Positions 45,844 through 54,957 of a stretch of DNA of 64,000 bases are shown here, in pieces. The DNA is taken from assembly GCA_030027265.1 (NCBI GenBank), contig JASENG010000003.1, positions 124,001 to 188,000 of the forward strand, given 5' to 3'. Positions within the stretch are counted from its first letter, which is position 1; every line of letters starts with the position of its first letter. The translations under genes and the position numbers were made by a program. A model generated the notes under the pieces. It did no database searches. It worked only from the letters and a program-made list of their open reading frames with translations, and was not told where the DNA came from. This stretch comes from Lysinibacillus fusiformis (GTDB lineage: Bacteria; Bacillota; Bacilli; Bacillales_A; Planococcaceae).

Positions 45844-45917
45844 CTCTATCACCTCCAATACAAATTATACCAAGTTTTTCGTTAATAGTTTCCAAAAAGT
45901 TGTGCTTAATATTAAAA

Positions 45918-45948
45918 AAATGACTATTGCAAACCGCAATAGTCATTT
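45918..45948 (-). terminator. Terminator of ndk
   Basis: A 13-bp perfect stem AAATGACTATTGC / GCAATAGTCATTT with a 5-base loop, followed on the minus strand by TTTTAATATT. Confidence 0.9.
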
Positions 45949-45978
45949 TAATAACAATTATAAAGTTAATGAAGAGAA

Positions 45979-46395
45979 TTAAGCTAATTCTCCACCGAAC
46001 CATAAGCCGATTTCGCGTTCTGCTGATTCAGCTGAATCCGAACCATGGATTACGTTTTCAGAAATAGTTACAGCGTAGTCGCCACGGATTGTACCTGGTT
46101 GAGAATCAGATGGTTTTGTAGCCCCCATCATGATACGAGCTAAAGAAATTACGCTTTCGCCTTCCCATACCATAGCGAATACTGGACCAGAAGTGATGAA
46201 GTCAACTAATTCACCGAAAAATGGTTTGTCCGCATGTTCTGCATAGTGAGCTTCTGCTACTTCACGAGATGCTACCATAAGTTTAGCACCTTTTAATTCG
46301 AATCCGCGACGTTCGAAGCGGTCTACGATATCTCCAATTACTTGACGCTTTACTCCGTCTGGTTTAATCATTAAAAAAGTTTTTTCAACTGCCAT
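45979..46395 (-). CDS. ndk: Nucleoside diphosphate kinase
   Basis: A 138-residue enzyme that transfers the gamma-phosphate between nucleoside triphosphates. [13 protein letters not shown] and the active-site histidine in [16 protein letters not shown] are present. The start at 46395 ([14 protein letters not shown]) has AAGGAGTG ten bases upstream. It ends at LWFGGELA, about ten residues shorter than B. subtilis Ndk, without loss of catalytic residues. It follows hepT. Confidence 0.96.
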   Translation of the reverse strand: MAVEKTFLMIKPDGVKRQVIGDIVDRFERRGFELKGAKLMVASREVAEAHYAEHADKPFFGELVDFITSGPVFAMVWEGESVISLARIMMGATKPSDSQPGTIRGDYAVTISENVIHGSDSAESAEREIGLWFGGELA

Positions 46396-46504
46396 AATTA
46401 TAAAACACTCCTTAAGTTTGTATAAGGCGTTACACCTACCGATAAATATTACCAAAAGATGCGTAATACATCAACTTTTACTAATAAAACCTAGAAAACT
46501 TTAC

Positions 46505-47479
46505 TTAAAATTTACGCTTCCCGATAAATAAGGCTACGTCTCTCAGCTTTTTTTTCATTGGATGATTCGGTAGAGCGTCAACTTCCTTTAAAGCTTTTCT
46601 TAAATATTGATTACTCAAAGCAATGGCTTGTTTAATTGCATCCGAATTGCGGACAACTTTTAACATTTCCATTCGGTCGTCTTCTGATACCTCGCCATTT
46701 GCTGCTTTTTCAATAAAACGCCGGATTGTCGGATGATCTTTTAACAAAAGAATTGGCAAAGTAATATTCCCTTGAAGCAAATCGCTTCCAGCAGGCTTTC
46801 CTAGTTCTTTATCCGTTGAAGTAAAATCTAGAATGTCGTCTACAATCTGATAGCTCATCCCTACAAAATAGCCAAATCGTTTTATATGTCTTACATTTTT
46901 TTCATCAAGTCCACCAACGACAGCCCCTAATTCACAGCTCGACTCAATCAGAAGTGCTGTTTTTCGCTTAATTCGGCGGAAATAATCTTTTATATTTTGA
47001 TGCTCTCTAAACTTATCTTCAATTTGAATTACTTCGCCATTACAAATTTCAACCATTGTTTTTGCTAAAATTTGATGTACTTTTACATTTTCGATAGATG
47101 TCACATACTCTAAAGCTCTCGCGAAAATAAAGTCGCCTGTATACATGGCAACTCGATTGTTCCATTGGGCTTTAACAGTATGTCTGCCCCTTCTCAGATC
47201 CGAATTATCAATAACATCATCATGAACAAGTGATGCCATATGAATTAATTCTAACGGTACGGCAATATTTTTGATTTGATTGATATCATACTGCCCTAAT
47301 TTTGCACTTATTAAAACAAAAACAGGACGAATTCGTTTACCGCCAGCCTGCAACAAATGCAGAGAAGCATCATTTATCAAGTGCGAAGACGAGTTTAACG
47401 CAGTTTCTAATTCTTTTTCGATGATGTCTATATCCGATTTCAAATCAGAATAGAGTAATTTTAACTTCATCTTTTCCAC
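46505..47479 (-). CDS. hepT: Heptaprenyl diphosphate synthase component II
   Basis: A 324-residue catalytic subunit of the two-component prenyltransferase that makes the C35 side chain of menaquinone-7. The two aspartate-rich motifs are LVHDDVIDNS and YQIVDDILDF; GGKRIRPVFVLIS is also typical. Start is a GTG at 47479, eight bases after AGAAGG; an ATG three codons later is possible. Works with HepS; menG lies between them as in B. subtilis. Confidence 0.95.
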   Translation of the reverse strand: MEKMKLKLLYSDLKSDIDIIEKELETALNSSSHLINDASLHLLQAGGKRIRPVFVLISAKLGQYDINQIKNIAVPLELIHMASLVHDDVIDNSDLRRGRHTVKAQWNNRVAMYTGDFIFARALEYVTSIENVKVHQILAKTMVEICNGEVIQIEDKFREHQNIKDYFRRIKRKTALLIESSCELGAVVGGLDEKNVRHIKRFGYFVGMSYQIVDDILDFTSTDKELGKPAGSDLLQGNITLPILLLKDHPTIRRFIEKAANGEVSEDDRMEMLKVVRNSDAIKQAIALSNQYLRKALKEVDALPNHPMKKKLRDVALFIGKRKF

Positions 47480-47497
47480 GCGCGAAACCTTCTCCCC

Positions 47498-48202
47498 CTA
47501 GTTTTCTTTTTTAAAGCCCATATGCATAGCAGCAGCCCCACCACTATAACCTTTGTAAGTTACTTTTTTAAAATTCGCTTCTTCAAACATTTTCGCCAAT
47601 TTTTTCATACCAGGGAAATCGTTCGCAGACTCTTGCAGCCATGAATATTCTTTATAGCTTTTAGCAAATAGCTTACCAAATAACGGCATGATAAATTTGA
47701 AATAGAATCTGAACAATTGTCTATAGCCAGGTATTTCAGATTGCGATGTCTCTAGACAAACAGCCATTCCTCCTGGCTTTAACACACGATTCATTTCCTT
47801 TAATACTTGCATATAATCCGGTACATTTCGCAAACCAAAACCAATCGTGACATAATCGAATGTATTATCCTCGAAAGGAAGCTCCATCGCATTGCCATGA
47901 ATCAATTCGACTTGAGGATAAGGCTTCACCTTGTCCTCACCAACTTTTAGCATGTTTTTACTGAAATCCAACCCTTTTACAACACCTGTTTCCCCCGCTG
48001 CCTTTGCAAGAGCAACTGTCCAATCAGCAGTACCGCAGCATACATCCAGACATTTGGAACCGGGTTTCACAGCCATATGTTTCATCGTATCGGTCCGCCA
48101 CTTCACATGCATTTGAAAGCTAATAACCGAGTTCATTTTGTCATAGCTGTCTGATATGCTCTCAAAAACCTCGTGTACGTGCTCTTCTTTCGATTTAGCC
48201 AT
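47498..48202 (-). CDS. menG: Demethylmenaquinone methyltransferase
   Basis: A 234-residue SAM enzyme for the last step of menaquinone synthesis (UbiE/MenG family). Signatures: [34 protein letters not shown] (SAM loop), [11 protein letters not shown] and [14 protein letters not shown]. It lies between hepS and hepT, with gaps of 28 and 18 bases. Confidence 0.96.
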   Translation of the reverse strand: MAKSKEEHVHEVFESISDSYDKMNSVISFQMHVKWRTDTMKHMAVKPGSKCLDVCCGTADWTVALAKAAGETGVVKGLDFSKNMLKVGEDKVKPYPQVELIHGNAMELPFEDNTFDYVTIGFGLRNVPDYMQVLKEMNRVLKPGGMAVCLETSQSEIPGYRQLFRFYFKFIMPLFGKLFAKSYKEYSWLQESANDFPGMKKLAKMFEEANFKKVTYKGYSGGAAAMHMGFKKEN

Positions 48203-48230
48203 TTTTTCATTACCTTTCTAAGCGCTAATT

Positions 48231-48980
48231 TTAATTAGACGCAACTTGTTGCTGTATGTATAACTTTAAATCGTCATTTAAAATCGTAGACGTTTGAAGA
48301 TATTCGTTTAGCAATTTTTTAAGGGTATCAATTTCTGTTTGAATCATTTCCACAAAAGCAGACTCTTCTCCAGAAATACTTTCTTGCATTTTCAACAATA
48401 GATTTGATTTATCACCGCTTTGATACTGTTTTAGTTCCTTTTGCAGTTTCAGCAGCAATAACCCTGTATGCATAAATGAACTATACTGTTCAAATTGATA
48501 AACTTGATAAAATCGTTTGATTAACTCTGTTTGAATGACAGAAATAAATTGATACCATTCTCGAATTGTATATTGTGCTGATTCATATAATTTAATTTGA
48601 TGTTCACATCGACTTACGATACCTTCAGAAAGCTGTCGAATTAAAGTGATATTACCAGAATGGGCCAATATTTCATAATAGCGTCCACTATAGTAGTCAC
48701 CCGAAAGAACCGTTAACTGCTGCTCTTTACTAGTCGCATTCGTTTCACTTATTTTGTCGTGTTCGTTAAGCGACGCATGGACAATTCCGACTGTAATAGC
48801 GCTTTCTTGAGTTTGTTTGTCCCATTTTTCTCCATTTAAAAATGGTAATAACAAATAAAACAATTGATTTTCATCAAGCACTGGCGATCCAGCATATTGC
48901 AGTAGAGTTCTATGACGAACATGCATGAAAATATTTGTTTTTAATTGTTCTATTGATTGTTGAATGTATGTTGCATCCAT
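48231..48980 (-). CDS. hepS: Heptaprenyl diphosphate synthase component I
   Basis: A 249-residue non-catalytic subunit needed for HepT activity and chain-length control. It has the HepS family block LSGDYYSGRYYEILA and is otherwise helical with low conservation. Assignment rests on that block and on its place before menG-hepT and after mtrB. About 125 bases without a gene separate it from mtrB. Confidence 0.88.
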   Translation of the reverse strand: MDATYIQQSIEQLKTNIFMHVRHRTLLQYAGSPVLDENQLFYLLLPFLNGEKWDKQTQESAITVGIVHASLNEHDKISETNATSKEQQLTVLSGDYYSGRYYEILAHSGNITLIRQLSEGIVSRCEHQIKLYESAQYTIREWYQFISVIQTELIKRFYQVYQFEQYSSFMHTGLLLLKLQKELKQYQSGDKSNLLLKMQESISGEESAFVEMIQTEIDTLKKLLNEYLQTSTILNDDLKLYIQQQVASN

Positions 48981-49106
48981 AGATATTACTCCATTCTACT
49001 TAAAGTGCAATGTGTGGCTGCCATTGCATTGTTCGGTTGGTTCACCCATTCAAAATAAATGCAGCTTACAAGCATTGCAACTACTCATATAGTGCATTTA
49101 AACAGC

Positions 49107-49328
49107 TTACTTTTTTGAACCACTTTCTACAACACCGTGTGATGAAAAAATCTTGGCTTTTCCGCGAATCTTCATCGCAGATGTATGTTCTGTAAATTGA
49201 GCTATCATTACTTCCCCAGCATCCAATTTCTCAGAATGATGAAACTTCGTATCGGTACCACGTGTTAACCCTATTACATGTACGCCATCTTCTTGAGCTT
49301 CAATGATTATATAATCAGGTTGAGTCAT
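49107..49328 (-). CDS. mtrB: Tryptophan RNA-binding attenuation protein (TRAP)
   Basis: A 73-residue protein that forms an 11-subunit ring, binds tryptophan and then GAG/UAG repeats in trp mRNA leaders. The RNA-binding residues equivalent to B. subtilis K37, K56 and R58 are present ([10 protein letters not shown] and [11 protein letters not shown]), as is the tryptophan pocket segment GLTRGTDT. The ATG at 49328 lies nine bases after GGAG. It follows folE as in the mtrAB operon. The trp genes it normally controls are not at their usual site in this window. Confidence 0.95.
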   Translation of the reverse strand: MTQPDYIIIEAQEDGVHVIGLTRGTDTKFHHSEKLDAGEVMIAQFTEHTSAMKIRGKAKIFSSHGVVESGSKK

Positions 49329-49418
49329 CTTATCTGTCTCCTCAAAATTAAATTCGCCTCGGCGTAATTTTAAAATTTATTCATGTACATCTTATCATAT
49401 CATAATAAAACCATAGTT

Positions 49419-49988
49419 TTAAGACATTTGAATAAATGAAATTACTTCTCTTCGTAAAACTTCATCTTCTGCATAAACTCCACGCGCAACAGAAGTAACA
49501 GTTTTAGAACCAGGCTTTTTAAGCCCTCGCATTGTCATACACATATGCTCCGCTTCAACAACAACGTACACACCGAATGGCTCCAGCATTTCCATAATTG
49601 TATCTGCTACAGTCGAAGTAATTCTTTCTTGCAGCTGGGGTTTTCGTGCTACTGATTCGACACATCTCCCCAGTTTGCTTAACCCTGCAACGCGTCCACC
49701 CTGTGGTAAATAAGCTACATGGGCTTTTCCGTAAAATGGTACCAGATGATGTTCACACATCGAGTAAAACGGGATATCTTTTACCAATACTAATTCATCA
49801 TGGTTTTCGTGGAAAACTGTACTGAAAAATTCTCTTGGATCTTCATCTATTCCACTAAACATTTCTGCGTACATTTTAGAAACACGTTTCGGAGTATCCA
49901 GCAGGCCTTCACGATCTACATCTTCCCCAACTGCTTCTAGAATCATTTTTACTGCTTCTTCTATTTTTTCTAAATTAACTTTCGACAA
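49419..49988 (-). CDS. folE: GTP cyclohydrolase I
   Basis: A 189-residue zinc enzyme that starts folate synthesis from [14 protein letters not shown] supplies zinc ligands, with [12 protein letters not shown] completing the site; [13 protein letters not shown] is also typical. The TTG at 49988 is chosen because GGGGG lies about seven bases upstream and the length then equals B. subtilis FolE (mtrA); the frame runs 18 codons further up without a ribosome site. mtrB follows. Confidence 0.95.
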   Translation of the reverse strand: MSKVNLEKIEEAVKMILEAVGEDVDREGLLDTPKRVSKMYAEMFSGIDEDPREFFSTVFHENHDELVLVKDIPFYSMCEHHLVPFYGKAHVAYLPQGGRVAGLSKLGRCVESVARKPQLQERITSTVADTIMEMLEPFGVYVVVEAEHMCMTMRGLKKPGSKTVTSVARGVYAEDEVLRREVISFIQMS

Positions 49989-50231
49989 CTTACTTCCCCC
50001 TAAACAAGATGTACCGATGCTACTCAAAATGAATCGTAGCACATCCTTACCCTTTACGCAAAAAAGGATTTATTTCTATTTTAAAAACTTTTTATGTATG
50101 AGAAATCATCAGTTTTCGGATGACTCCATAATGGCGAGCTATCCCTTATGAAAATCTTTAAGCTTTATAATTTTTAGACTTACAAAAAGATATACTACGA
50201 CTTTATCTATTATAAATTAAAACAAGTAAAA

Positions 50232-50267
50232 AGAGCAGTCATCATGCTTGTCCATGACGACTGCTCT
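50232..50267 (-). terminator. Terminator of hup
   Basis: Minus strand AGAGCAGTC pairs with GACTGCTCT, with inner CATG pairing, followed by TTTTTAC. It lies 22 bases after the hup stop. Confidence 0.9.
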
Positions 50268-50288
50268 ATGTAACTGCTAGACGTGTAA

Positions 50289-50561
50289 TTATTTTACAGC
50301 ATCTTTAAGAGCTTTACCTGGTTTAAAAGCAGGTACCTTGCTAGCAGCGATTTCGATTTCTTTACCTGTTTGTGGATTACGCCCTTTACGAGCAGCACGT
50401 TCACGTACTTCGAAGTTACCAAAACCAATTAATTGTACTTTGTCACCCTTTGCAAGAGCATCTTGAATTGTATCAAATACAGCTTCAACTGCTTTAGAAG
50501 CGTCTTTTTTAGAAAGACCTGCAGCTTCAGCAACAGAGTTTACTAATTCTGTTTTATTCAC
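50289..50561 (-). CDS. hup: DNA-binding protein HU
   Basis: A 90-residue nucleoid protein (HBsu type) that bends and compacts DNA as a dimer. [41 protein letters not shown] and the C-terminal [14 protein letters not shown] are standard. The GTG at 50561 has AGGAGG eight bases upstream; a GTG three codons earlier overlaps that site. A good sigma-A promoter and its own terminator make it a single-gene unit. Confidence 0.97.
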   Translation of the reverse strand: MNKTELVNSVAEAAGLSKKDASKAVEAVFDTIQDALAKGDKVQLIGFGNFEVRERAARKGRNPQTGKEIEIAASKVPAFKPGKALKDAVK

Positions 50562-50840
50562 ACCATTCACCTCCTCTCAAAGGGTCATGAACCTAAATCA
50601 TGTAAAAAGAGTAACATATAGAAAATCCCTGCGCAACTGTATTTATCCATGTTTTTCTATAATAATTCGGTTTTTTTATTAAAATCATAAATAACAGGAC
50701 TTTTCACCTGGAAAATGAAAAGATTCGTTTCTAATTTATACCAATTTTATTTAATTTATACATTAAACATACACAAGAATGTAATTTAGCCAGAGGTAAT
50801 TTGAAGGGTGAATTTTTAAAATAATCAGCCAATAACCAAC
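50562..50840. other. Leader and upstream region of hup
   Basis: Part of the 50562-50964 gap. It contains the hup promoter, a leader of about 40 bases and an AT-rich stretch; the spoIVA terminator closes it. No other gene is supported. Confidence 0.5.
50608..50636 (-). promoter_or_regulatory. Sigma-A promoter of hup
   Basis: Minus strand TTGCGC (50631-50636) and TACTCT (50608-50613) are 17 bases apart, with TG one base before the -10. Start of transcription is near 50601. Confidence 0.7.
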
Positions 50841-50854
50841 AAAAAAAAGGCAAT

Positions 50855-50881
50855 TGATTGGGGTTTTAACCCTTTCAATCA
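50855..50881 (-). terminator. Terminator of spoIVA
   Basis: Minus strand TGATTG-AAGGGTT pairs with AACCCC-AATCA around a tiny loop and is followed by ATTGCCTTTTTTTT. Confidence 0.75.
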
Positions 50882-50964
50882 CCCTTCATGTTGACGTTAC
50901 TTCTAGATGTAACTAAAGATATAAGTGCACAATGATTCAACCAGAGTTATCGCTATGATTAGAA

Positions 50965-52443
50965 CTAAATAATAAACGTTACTAGGCCACGTTCACCCTC
51001 GTTAACCATTCGTTCGATTGTCTGGCGCATTCTCTTCTTGGCACTTGGCGGAACAGCATTCATCTTATAACGAATACCCTCCTGCAGCACTTCATGAAGT
51101 GTTGTGCCAAATAATTGAGTTTGCCATAATTGATCACGGTCATGCTTATAAGAATACTGTAAATCTTTTAGCAGCTGATTGGCATAGAATTCCGTACCAA
51201 TCAACGGTGCAAATTCTGTCGCCATATCGACACGGATAATATGGTATGAAGGTGCACTTGCCTTCATGCGAACACCAAAGAAGTTATTTTGTTTAATAAT
51301 TTCTGGTTCGCTTGGCTCAAACTCTTCCAATGTAGGAAGCGAGATGCCGTAACCATTATCGCTTGCTTCATCGATTGCTTCTCTAAATCTTTTTTGTGCT
51401 TGTTTTGCTTCTGCCGCTTCTTTAATGAAGATCAGCCAATCTTTTTTGGTGTCAATTGGAGCATCCAGCCACTCATTGCATACAGCTTTATAGATTTCTG
51501 GCTTTAATGTGATACGAACTGTCGCTAAGCCTAAACCAGCATCTACCCTTTCAATCTCGCTTTCTTCAACAAAATCAATTTCACGCAGCTCTGAAGCAGC
51601 TTGAGAAACATCTCGAATTTTCGTAACCGAATTCAACACATTCCCTACAGCATCAGAAAGTGTTACATTTAAAGGATGTGTATAATCCAATACATCTAAC
51701 CAATCTGGTTTTTCTACTTCGATATCTTCAATAGGGAACTCGTATAATGCTTCTTGAAGAATATATTCCATATCCTTCGTGTTCATTTGATCAATGGCAA
51801 CTGGAATTACTGGAACTTCGTATTTTTCAAGTAATTCATGACGAAGTGCCATTGTGTTATTGTGTGTTGGCATTTGACAGTTCAACACAATAACAAACGG
51901 TTTCCCAATTTCTTTTAGTTGTTGTACGATTTGTTCTTCAGCAACTGCAGCGGCATGCCGATTAATGCCATTCACAGACCCATCCGTCGTTACGACAACC
52001 CCAATATTGGCATGGTCGCGAATTACTTTATCAGTACCAATTTTCGCAGCTTCCTCAAAAGGAATTGCTTCTGAATGCCAAGGAGTGTGGACGTATTTTG
52101 GACCATCCTCATCCTCGTAGCCTCTTACACCGTCAATTACATACCCAACACAGTCTGCAAAACGAATGCGGAACGGGATTTCGCTTTCACCAATTGTAAT
52201 TTCTGTCCCTTGTGCAGGAACAAACTTTGGCTCAGCAGTCATAATAACAGGACCTGGTGAACTTTGAGGCAGCTCGTCCAGTGCTCTTTTGCGATCTTCT
52301 TCGTTTACGATATTCGGGAGCACAACTGACTCCATCATTTTCTTCACAAAAGTAGACTTACCAACTCTAACAGGCCCTACAACACCGATATATACGTCCC
52401 CATTCGTTCTTTCTGCTATTTGATGAAAGATTTCTTCGCCTAT
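50965..52443 (-). CDS. spoIVA: Spore coat morphogenetic ATPase SpoIVA, apparent AUA start
   Basis: A 492-residue protein, the same length as B. subtilis SpoIVA, which hydrolyses ATP to polymerise into the basement layer of the spore coat around the forespore. The TRAFAC P-loop is GPVRVGKSTF (about residues 24-33), followed by DCVGYVIDGVRGYEDEDGP and GVVTTDGSVNGI. The C-terminus ends MVNEGERGLVTFII, close to the membrane-anchoring tail. Between a TAG at 52471-52473 and a GTG at 52347 there is no ATG, GTG or TTG in frame. The GTG lies after the P-loop. An ATA at 52443 follows AAAGGAGG by seven bases and gives xGEEIFHQIAERTNGD, matching the family N-terminus. Confidence 0.93.
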   Translation of the reverse strand: MGEEIFHQIAERTNGDVYIGVVGPVRVGKSTFVKKMMESVVLPNIVNEEDRKRALDELPQSSPGPVIMTAEPKFVPAQGTEITIGESEIPFRIRFADCVGYVIDGVRGYEDEDGPKYVHTPWHSEAIPFEEAAKIGTDKVIRDHANIGVVVTTDGSVNGINRHAAAVAEEQIVQQLKEIGKPFVIVLNCQMPTHNNTMALRHELLEKYEVPVIPVAIDQMNTKDMEYILQEALYEFPIEDIEVEKPDWLDVLDYTHPLNVTLSDAVGNVLNSVTKIRDVSQAASELREIDFVEESEIERVDAGLGLATVRITLKPEIYKAVCNEWLDAPIDTKKDWLIFIKEAAEAKQAQKRFREAIDEASDNGYGISLPTLEEFEPSEPEIIKQNNFFGVRMKASAPSYHIIRVDMATEFAPLIGTEFYANQLLKDLQYSYKHDRDQLWQTQLFGTTLHEVLQEGIRYKMNAVPPSAKKRMRQTIERMVNEGERGLVTFII

Positions 52444-52467
52444 TGTAGCTCCTCCTTTACGTAATTT

Positions 52468-52496
52468 AGTCTATGTACGACATTCTTCAAATATGA
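52468..52496 (-). promoter_or_regulatory. Sigma-E-like promoter of spoIVA
   Basis: Minus strand TCATATT (52490-52496) and CATAGACT (52468-52475) are 14 bases apart, close to the mother-cell sigma-E pattern KMATATT-N14-CATACANT. Predicted start is near 52461, leaving a leader of only about 18 bases that is mostly the Shine-Dalgarno. spoIVA is sigma-E dependent in B. subtilis. Confidence 0.6.
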
Positions 52497-52603
52497 AAAC
52501 GCCTTGTACGAAAATTTTTGGATAGGGATTAATTGATCGATAGTTTCGGCTGAATTGAAGAAATATATCGTACACTAAAATCGCTTACTTATACATATGA
52601 AAA

Positions 52604-52647
52604 AAGTGTTTAAAAAATATGTAAAAAAACATATTTTTTAAACACTT
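52604..52647 (-). terminator. Long AT-rich terminator after the lipoprotein gene
   Basis: An 18-bp perfect stem (AAGTGTTTAAAAAATATG and its complement) with an 8-base loop, followed on the minus strand by TTTTCATATG. Confidence 0.8.
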
Positions 52648-52664
52648 AAATTTGATGGATGTTT

Positions 52665-53417
52665 TTATTCTTTTGATGTTGGTTCTTGCTCGTCTTTTTG
52701 TTCCGCAATTGGATCATACATAAATATCGGTTCATTATTTTCATTGACTGTATATGGCAATGAATATGCGGGTACCACTGGATATGCATCCACTAATAGC
52801 ATACGAATATCTTCCCCCGGCTTTGGAGTGAGATTATTTTCTTTTATGAAATTATTCAATTCTACTGAATAATCGATGTAGATATCCCCTTCAGTTGTTA
52901 CAACTAAAGGCAGTAAATTCGTTGAATATGGACTTGGCACAGTTAAATCTTCCTTATATCCAAGTTTATCATAATCAATGGAATAGACATAATCCGCTAT
53001 TTGTTCTTTAAACATCGGATAATATGTGCCCATAAAACTAATTTTTAATTCACGAATGGTTTCGGGCGTACGCAAATCGACTAATTTTACTGTTGGTTTT
53101 ACTTCCGGATCCCAAATGATATATTGGAATAATCCGCCCTTTTCATAGGAATTTGCAGGTGGATTTGCTATATATTTCGGCACCAGCTTTTCAAAATCAA
53201 TTGGATATTTGATAAACATGTCTGTATCCATATCGCGTGTTTTAATAGGAAGTACACCTGTATCCGCTTGAAATTCCTCAACAGCCTTTTGTACAGAGGC
53301 TAGCTGCAAGTCATCTGGCACTTTATTCTCCACTTTTTCTTCTTCAGGGAAAAGACAGCCTGACAATAACACAGTCGTTAGAGCTAGCATGAAAAACAGG
53401 CTCCATTTTCTCTTCAT
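52665..53417 (-). CDS. yphF: YphF-like lipoprotein
   Basis: A 250-residue exported lipoprotein. A signal peptide (about 1-19, MKRKWSLFFMLALTTVLLSG) ends in the lipobox LLSGC, predicting lipidation of Cys20 and display on the outer face of the membrane. The mature part is acidic, ends with a Glu/Gln-rich tail and has no recognised enzyme motif. The ATG at 53417 has GAGGTGA upstream; the frame extends 13 codons further without support. It matches yphF by position between spoIVA and yphE/gpsA. Confidence 0.8.
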   Translation of the reverse strand: MKRKWSLFFMLALTTVLLSGCLFPEEEKVENKVPDDLQLASVQKAVEEFQADTGVLPIKTRDMDTDMFIKYPIDFEKLVPKYIANPPANSYEKGGLFQYIIWDPEVKPTVKLVDLRTPETIRELKISFMGTYYPMFKEQIADYVYSIDYDKLGYKEDLTVPSPYSTNLLPLVVTTEGDIYIDYSVELNNFIKENNLTPKPGEDIRMLLVDAYPVVPAYSLPYTVNENNEPIFMYDPIAEQKDEQEPTSKE

Positions 53418-53486
53418 TACACTCACCTCATAATTTGTTTCACTAACAGCTACCATTTATGTAGAAGGTACATCTTGTATGTAATT

Positions 53487-53747
53487 TTAGTTTGGCCATG
53501 TTAAAACAACGAGAATCATTAGAATGGAACCGATTGCAAAAATTGCAAAAGCAACTAATCGCAATATCAATGAGAAACATCCATTGTTCACCCATTTCCG
53601 TGTAAGTGCCACAATCAAAACAGACAGCAGCATGGCTCCAATCGAATAAAACGAAACCCACATTACATCCAGTGCATGCATACTGGCAAGCGGTCCCCTT
53701 GAAGTAAGGATCGTTAGGTGATTCATAGAAGATAACAAGTTTTGCAA
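53487..53747 (-). CDS. yphE: YphE-like DUF2768 membrane protein
   Basis: An 86-residue protein with two membrane helices (about 30-48 and 61-82) that fits DUF2768, found next to yphF and gpsA in spore formers. Role unknown. The TTG at 53747 lies eight bases after AAAGGAGG, a strong site. An overlapping longer frame (53443-53787) lacks such a start. It is followed by yphF 69 bases later. Confidence 0.75.
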   Translation of the reverse strand: MQNLLSSMNHLTILTSRGPLASMHALDVMWVSFYSIGAMLLSVLIVALTRKWVNNGCFSLILRLVAFAIFAIGSILMILVVLTWPN

Positions 53748-53850
53748 GTTGTAAACCTCCTTTCATTAGAAAACACAACTCGACCATAATAGGGTAAGTT
53801 GAAGACTTTTCTCATGCGGATTACCTTAGGAAGTATTGCTTTCCTATCCG

Positions 53851-53884
53851 CTAAAAAGAGGAGGTATTTAACAAACATACCTCC
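53851..53884 (-). terminator. Terminator of der-gpsA
   Basis: Minus strand GGAGGTAT pairs with ATACCTCC around a 9-base loop and is followed by TCTTTTTAG. Confidence 0.85.
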
Positions 53885-53924
53885 ACATACCTAATATTTC
53901 AAATGAATAAATTATGACAATCTG

Positions 53925-54935
53925 CTAATAAAGATCAATTTCACGTTTTTTCATCCGGATCATTAATTCATCAACCGCAACTTTCGGTTCTTTATCGTTA
54001 AATAAAATTTCAAATAGAGCTGTTGTAATCGGCATTGGCACATCAAACTCCTGGGATAATTGGTACGCTGCTTTAGTTGTGCGCACCCCTTCTACCACCA
54101 TGCCAATATTGTCGAGCACTTCTGCAAGCTTCATGCCTTTTCCAAGCATATTACCCGCTCTCCAGTTACGGGAGTGAACACTTGTACACGTTGCAATTAA
54201 GTCTCCCATACCTGTTAACCCTGCAAATGTAAATGGATTGCCGCCCATTTTCACACCAAGGCGCGTGATTTCGGCTAACCCTCTAGTTATTAGTGCAGCC
54301 TTCGCATTATCGCCATAATTTAAGCCATCCGATATACCGGCAGCCAGGGCAATAACATTCTTCAATGCCCCGCCAAGCTCTACTCCTACTACATCATCAT
54401 TTGTATAGACGCGGAAATAATTGTTCATGAACAAATCTTGAACCTTCTCGGCTGCATCAAGGTTGCTGCACGCTGCTGTAATGGTCGTTGGATGATGAAG
54501 GACAACTTCCTCAGCGTGACTTGGGCCTGAAAGTACGACAATTTCCTCTATCACATTAGACGAAAGACTTTCTTTCAGCATTTCAGAAATCCGCATTAGC
54601 GTATCTGGTTCAATTCCTTTTGATACATGTACAAAGATTTTCTTATTTTGTAAATATGCCCCCATAGTCTTGCATACTTCACGAATCGCCTTTGTTGGCA
54701 CCGCTACAACAATTATATCCGAATGAAGAACGGCTTCTTCTAAATTACTTGTAGCAAGTAAATTTTCCGGCAATTTAGTATTAGGTAAATACTTTTGATT
54801 TGTATGCTGGGCATTGATTTCATTTGCTTGTTCTTCGCGGTGTGTCCAAACAAGTGTACGATGGCCATTTTCAGCTAAAACTTGTGCTAATGCCGTCCCC
54901 CATGAACCAGCACCTAAAACCGTAACATTTTCCAT
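53925..54935 (-). CDS. gpsA: Glycerol-3-phosphate dehydrogenase [NAD(P)+]
   Basis: A 336-residue enzyme that reduces dihydroxyacetone phosphate to sn-glycerol-3-phosphate for phospholipids. VLGAGSWGTALA (nucleotide loop), VLSGPSHAEEV, ELGGALKNVIALAAGI with the catalytic lysine, and LTGMGDLIATCTS are present. It lies 22 bases after der, as in B. subtilis. Confidence 0.96.
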   Translation of the reverse strand: MENVTVLGAGSWGTALAQVLAENGHRTLVWTHREEQANEINAQHTNQKYLPNTKLPENLLATSNLEEAVLHSDIIVVAVPTKAIREVCKTMGAYLQNKKIFVHVSKGIEPDTLMRISEMLKESLSSNVIEEIVVLSGPSHAEEVVLHHPTTITAACSNLDAAEKVQDLFMNNYFRVYTNDDVVGVELGGALKNVIALAAGISDGLNYGDNAKAALITRGLAEITRLGVKMGGNPFTFAGLTGMGDLIATCTSVHSRNWRAGNMLGKGMKLAEVLDNIGMVVEGVRTTKAAYQLSQEFDVPMPITTALFEILFNDKEPKVAVDELMIRMKKREIDLY

Positions 54936-54957
54936 ACTCTCTCCCCCTCATTTTCGT

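Noticed and set aside
45767-46003. 78-codon minus-strand frame across the ndk terminator
   Set aside because: It spans a strong terminator hairpin and overlaps two better-supported genes.
50562-50570. GTG three codons upstream of the chosen hup start
   Set aside because: It overlaps the Shine-Dalgarno; the later GTG has ideal spacing and gives the standard HU N-terminus.
53443-53787. 114-codon minus-strand frame overlapping the DUF2768 gene
   Set aside because: It is in a different frame from a gene with a strong Shine-Dalgarno and membrane topology; its product is cysteine-rich and shadow-like.
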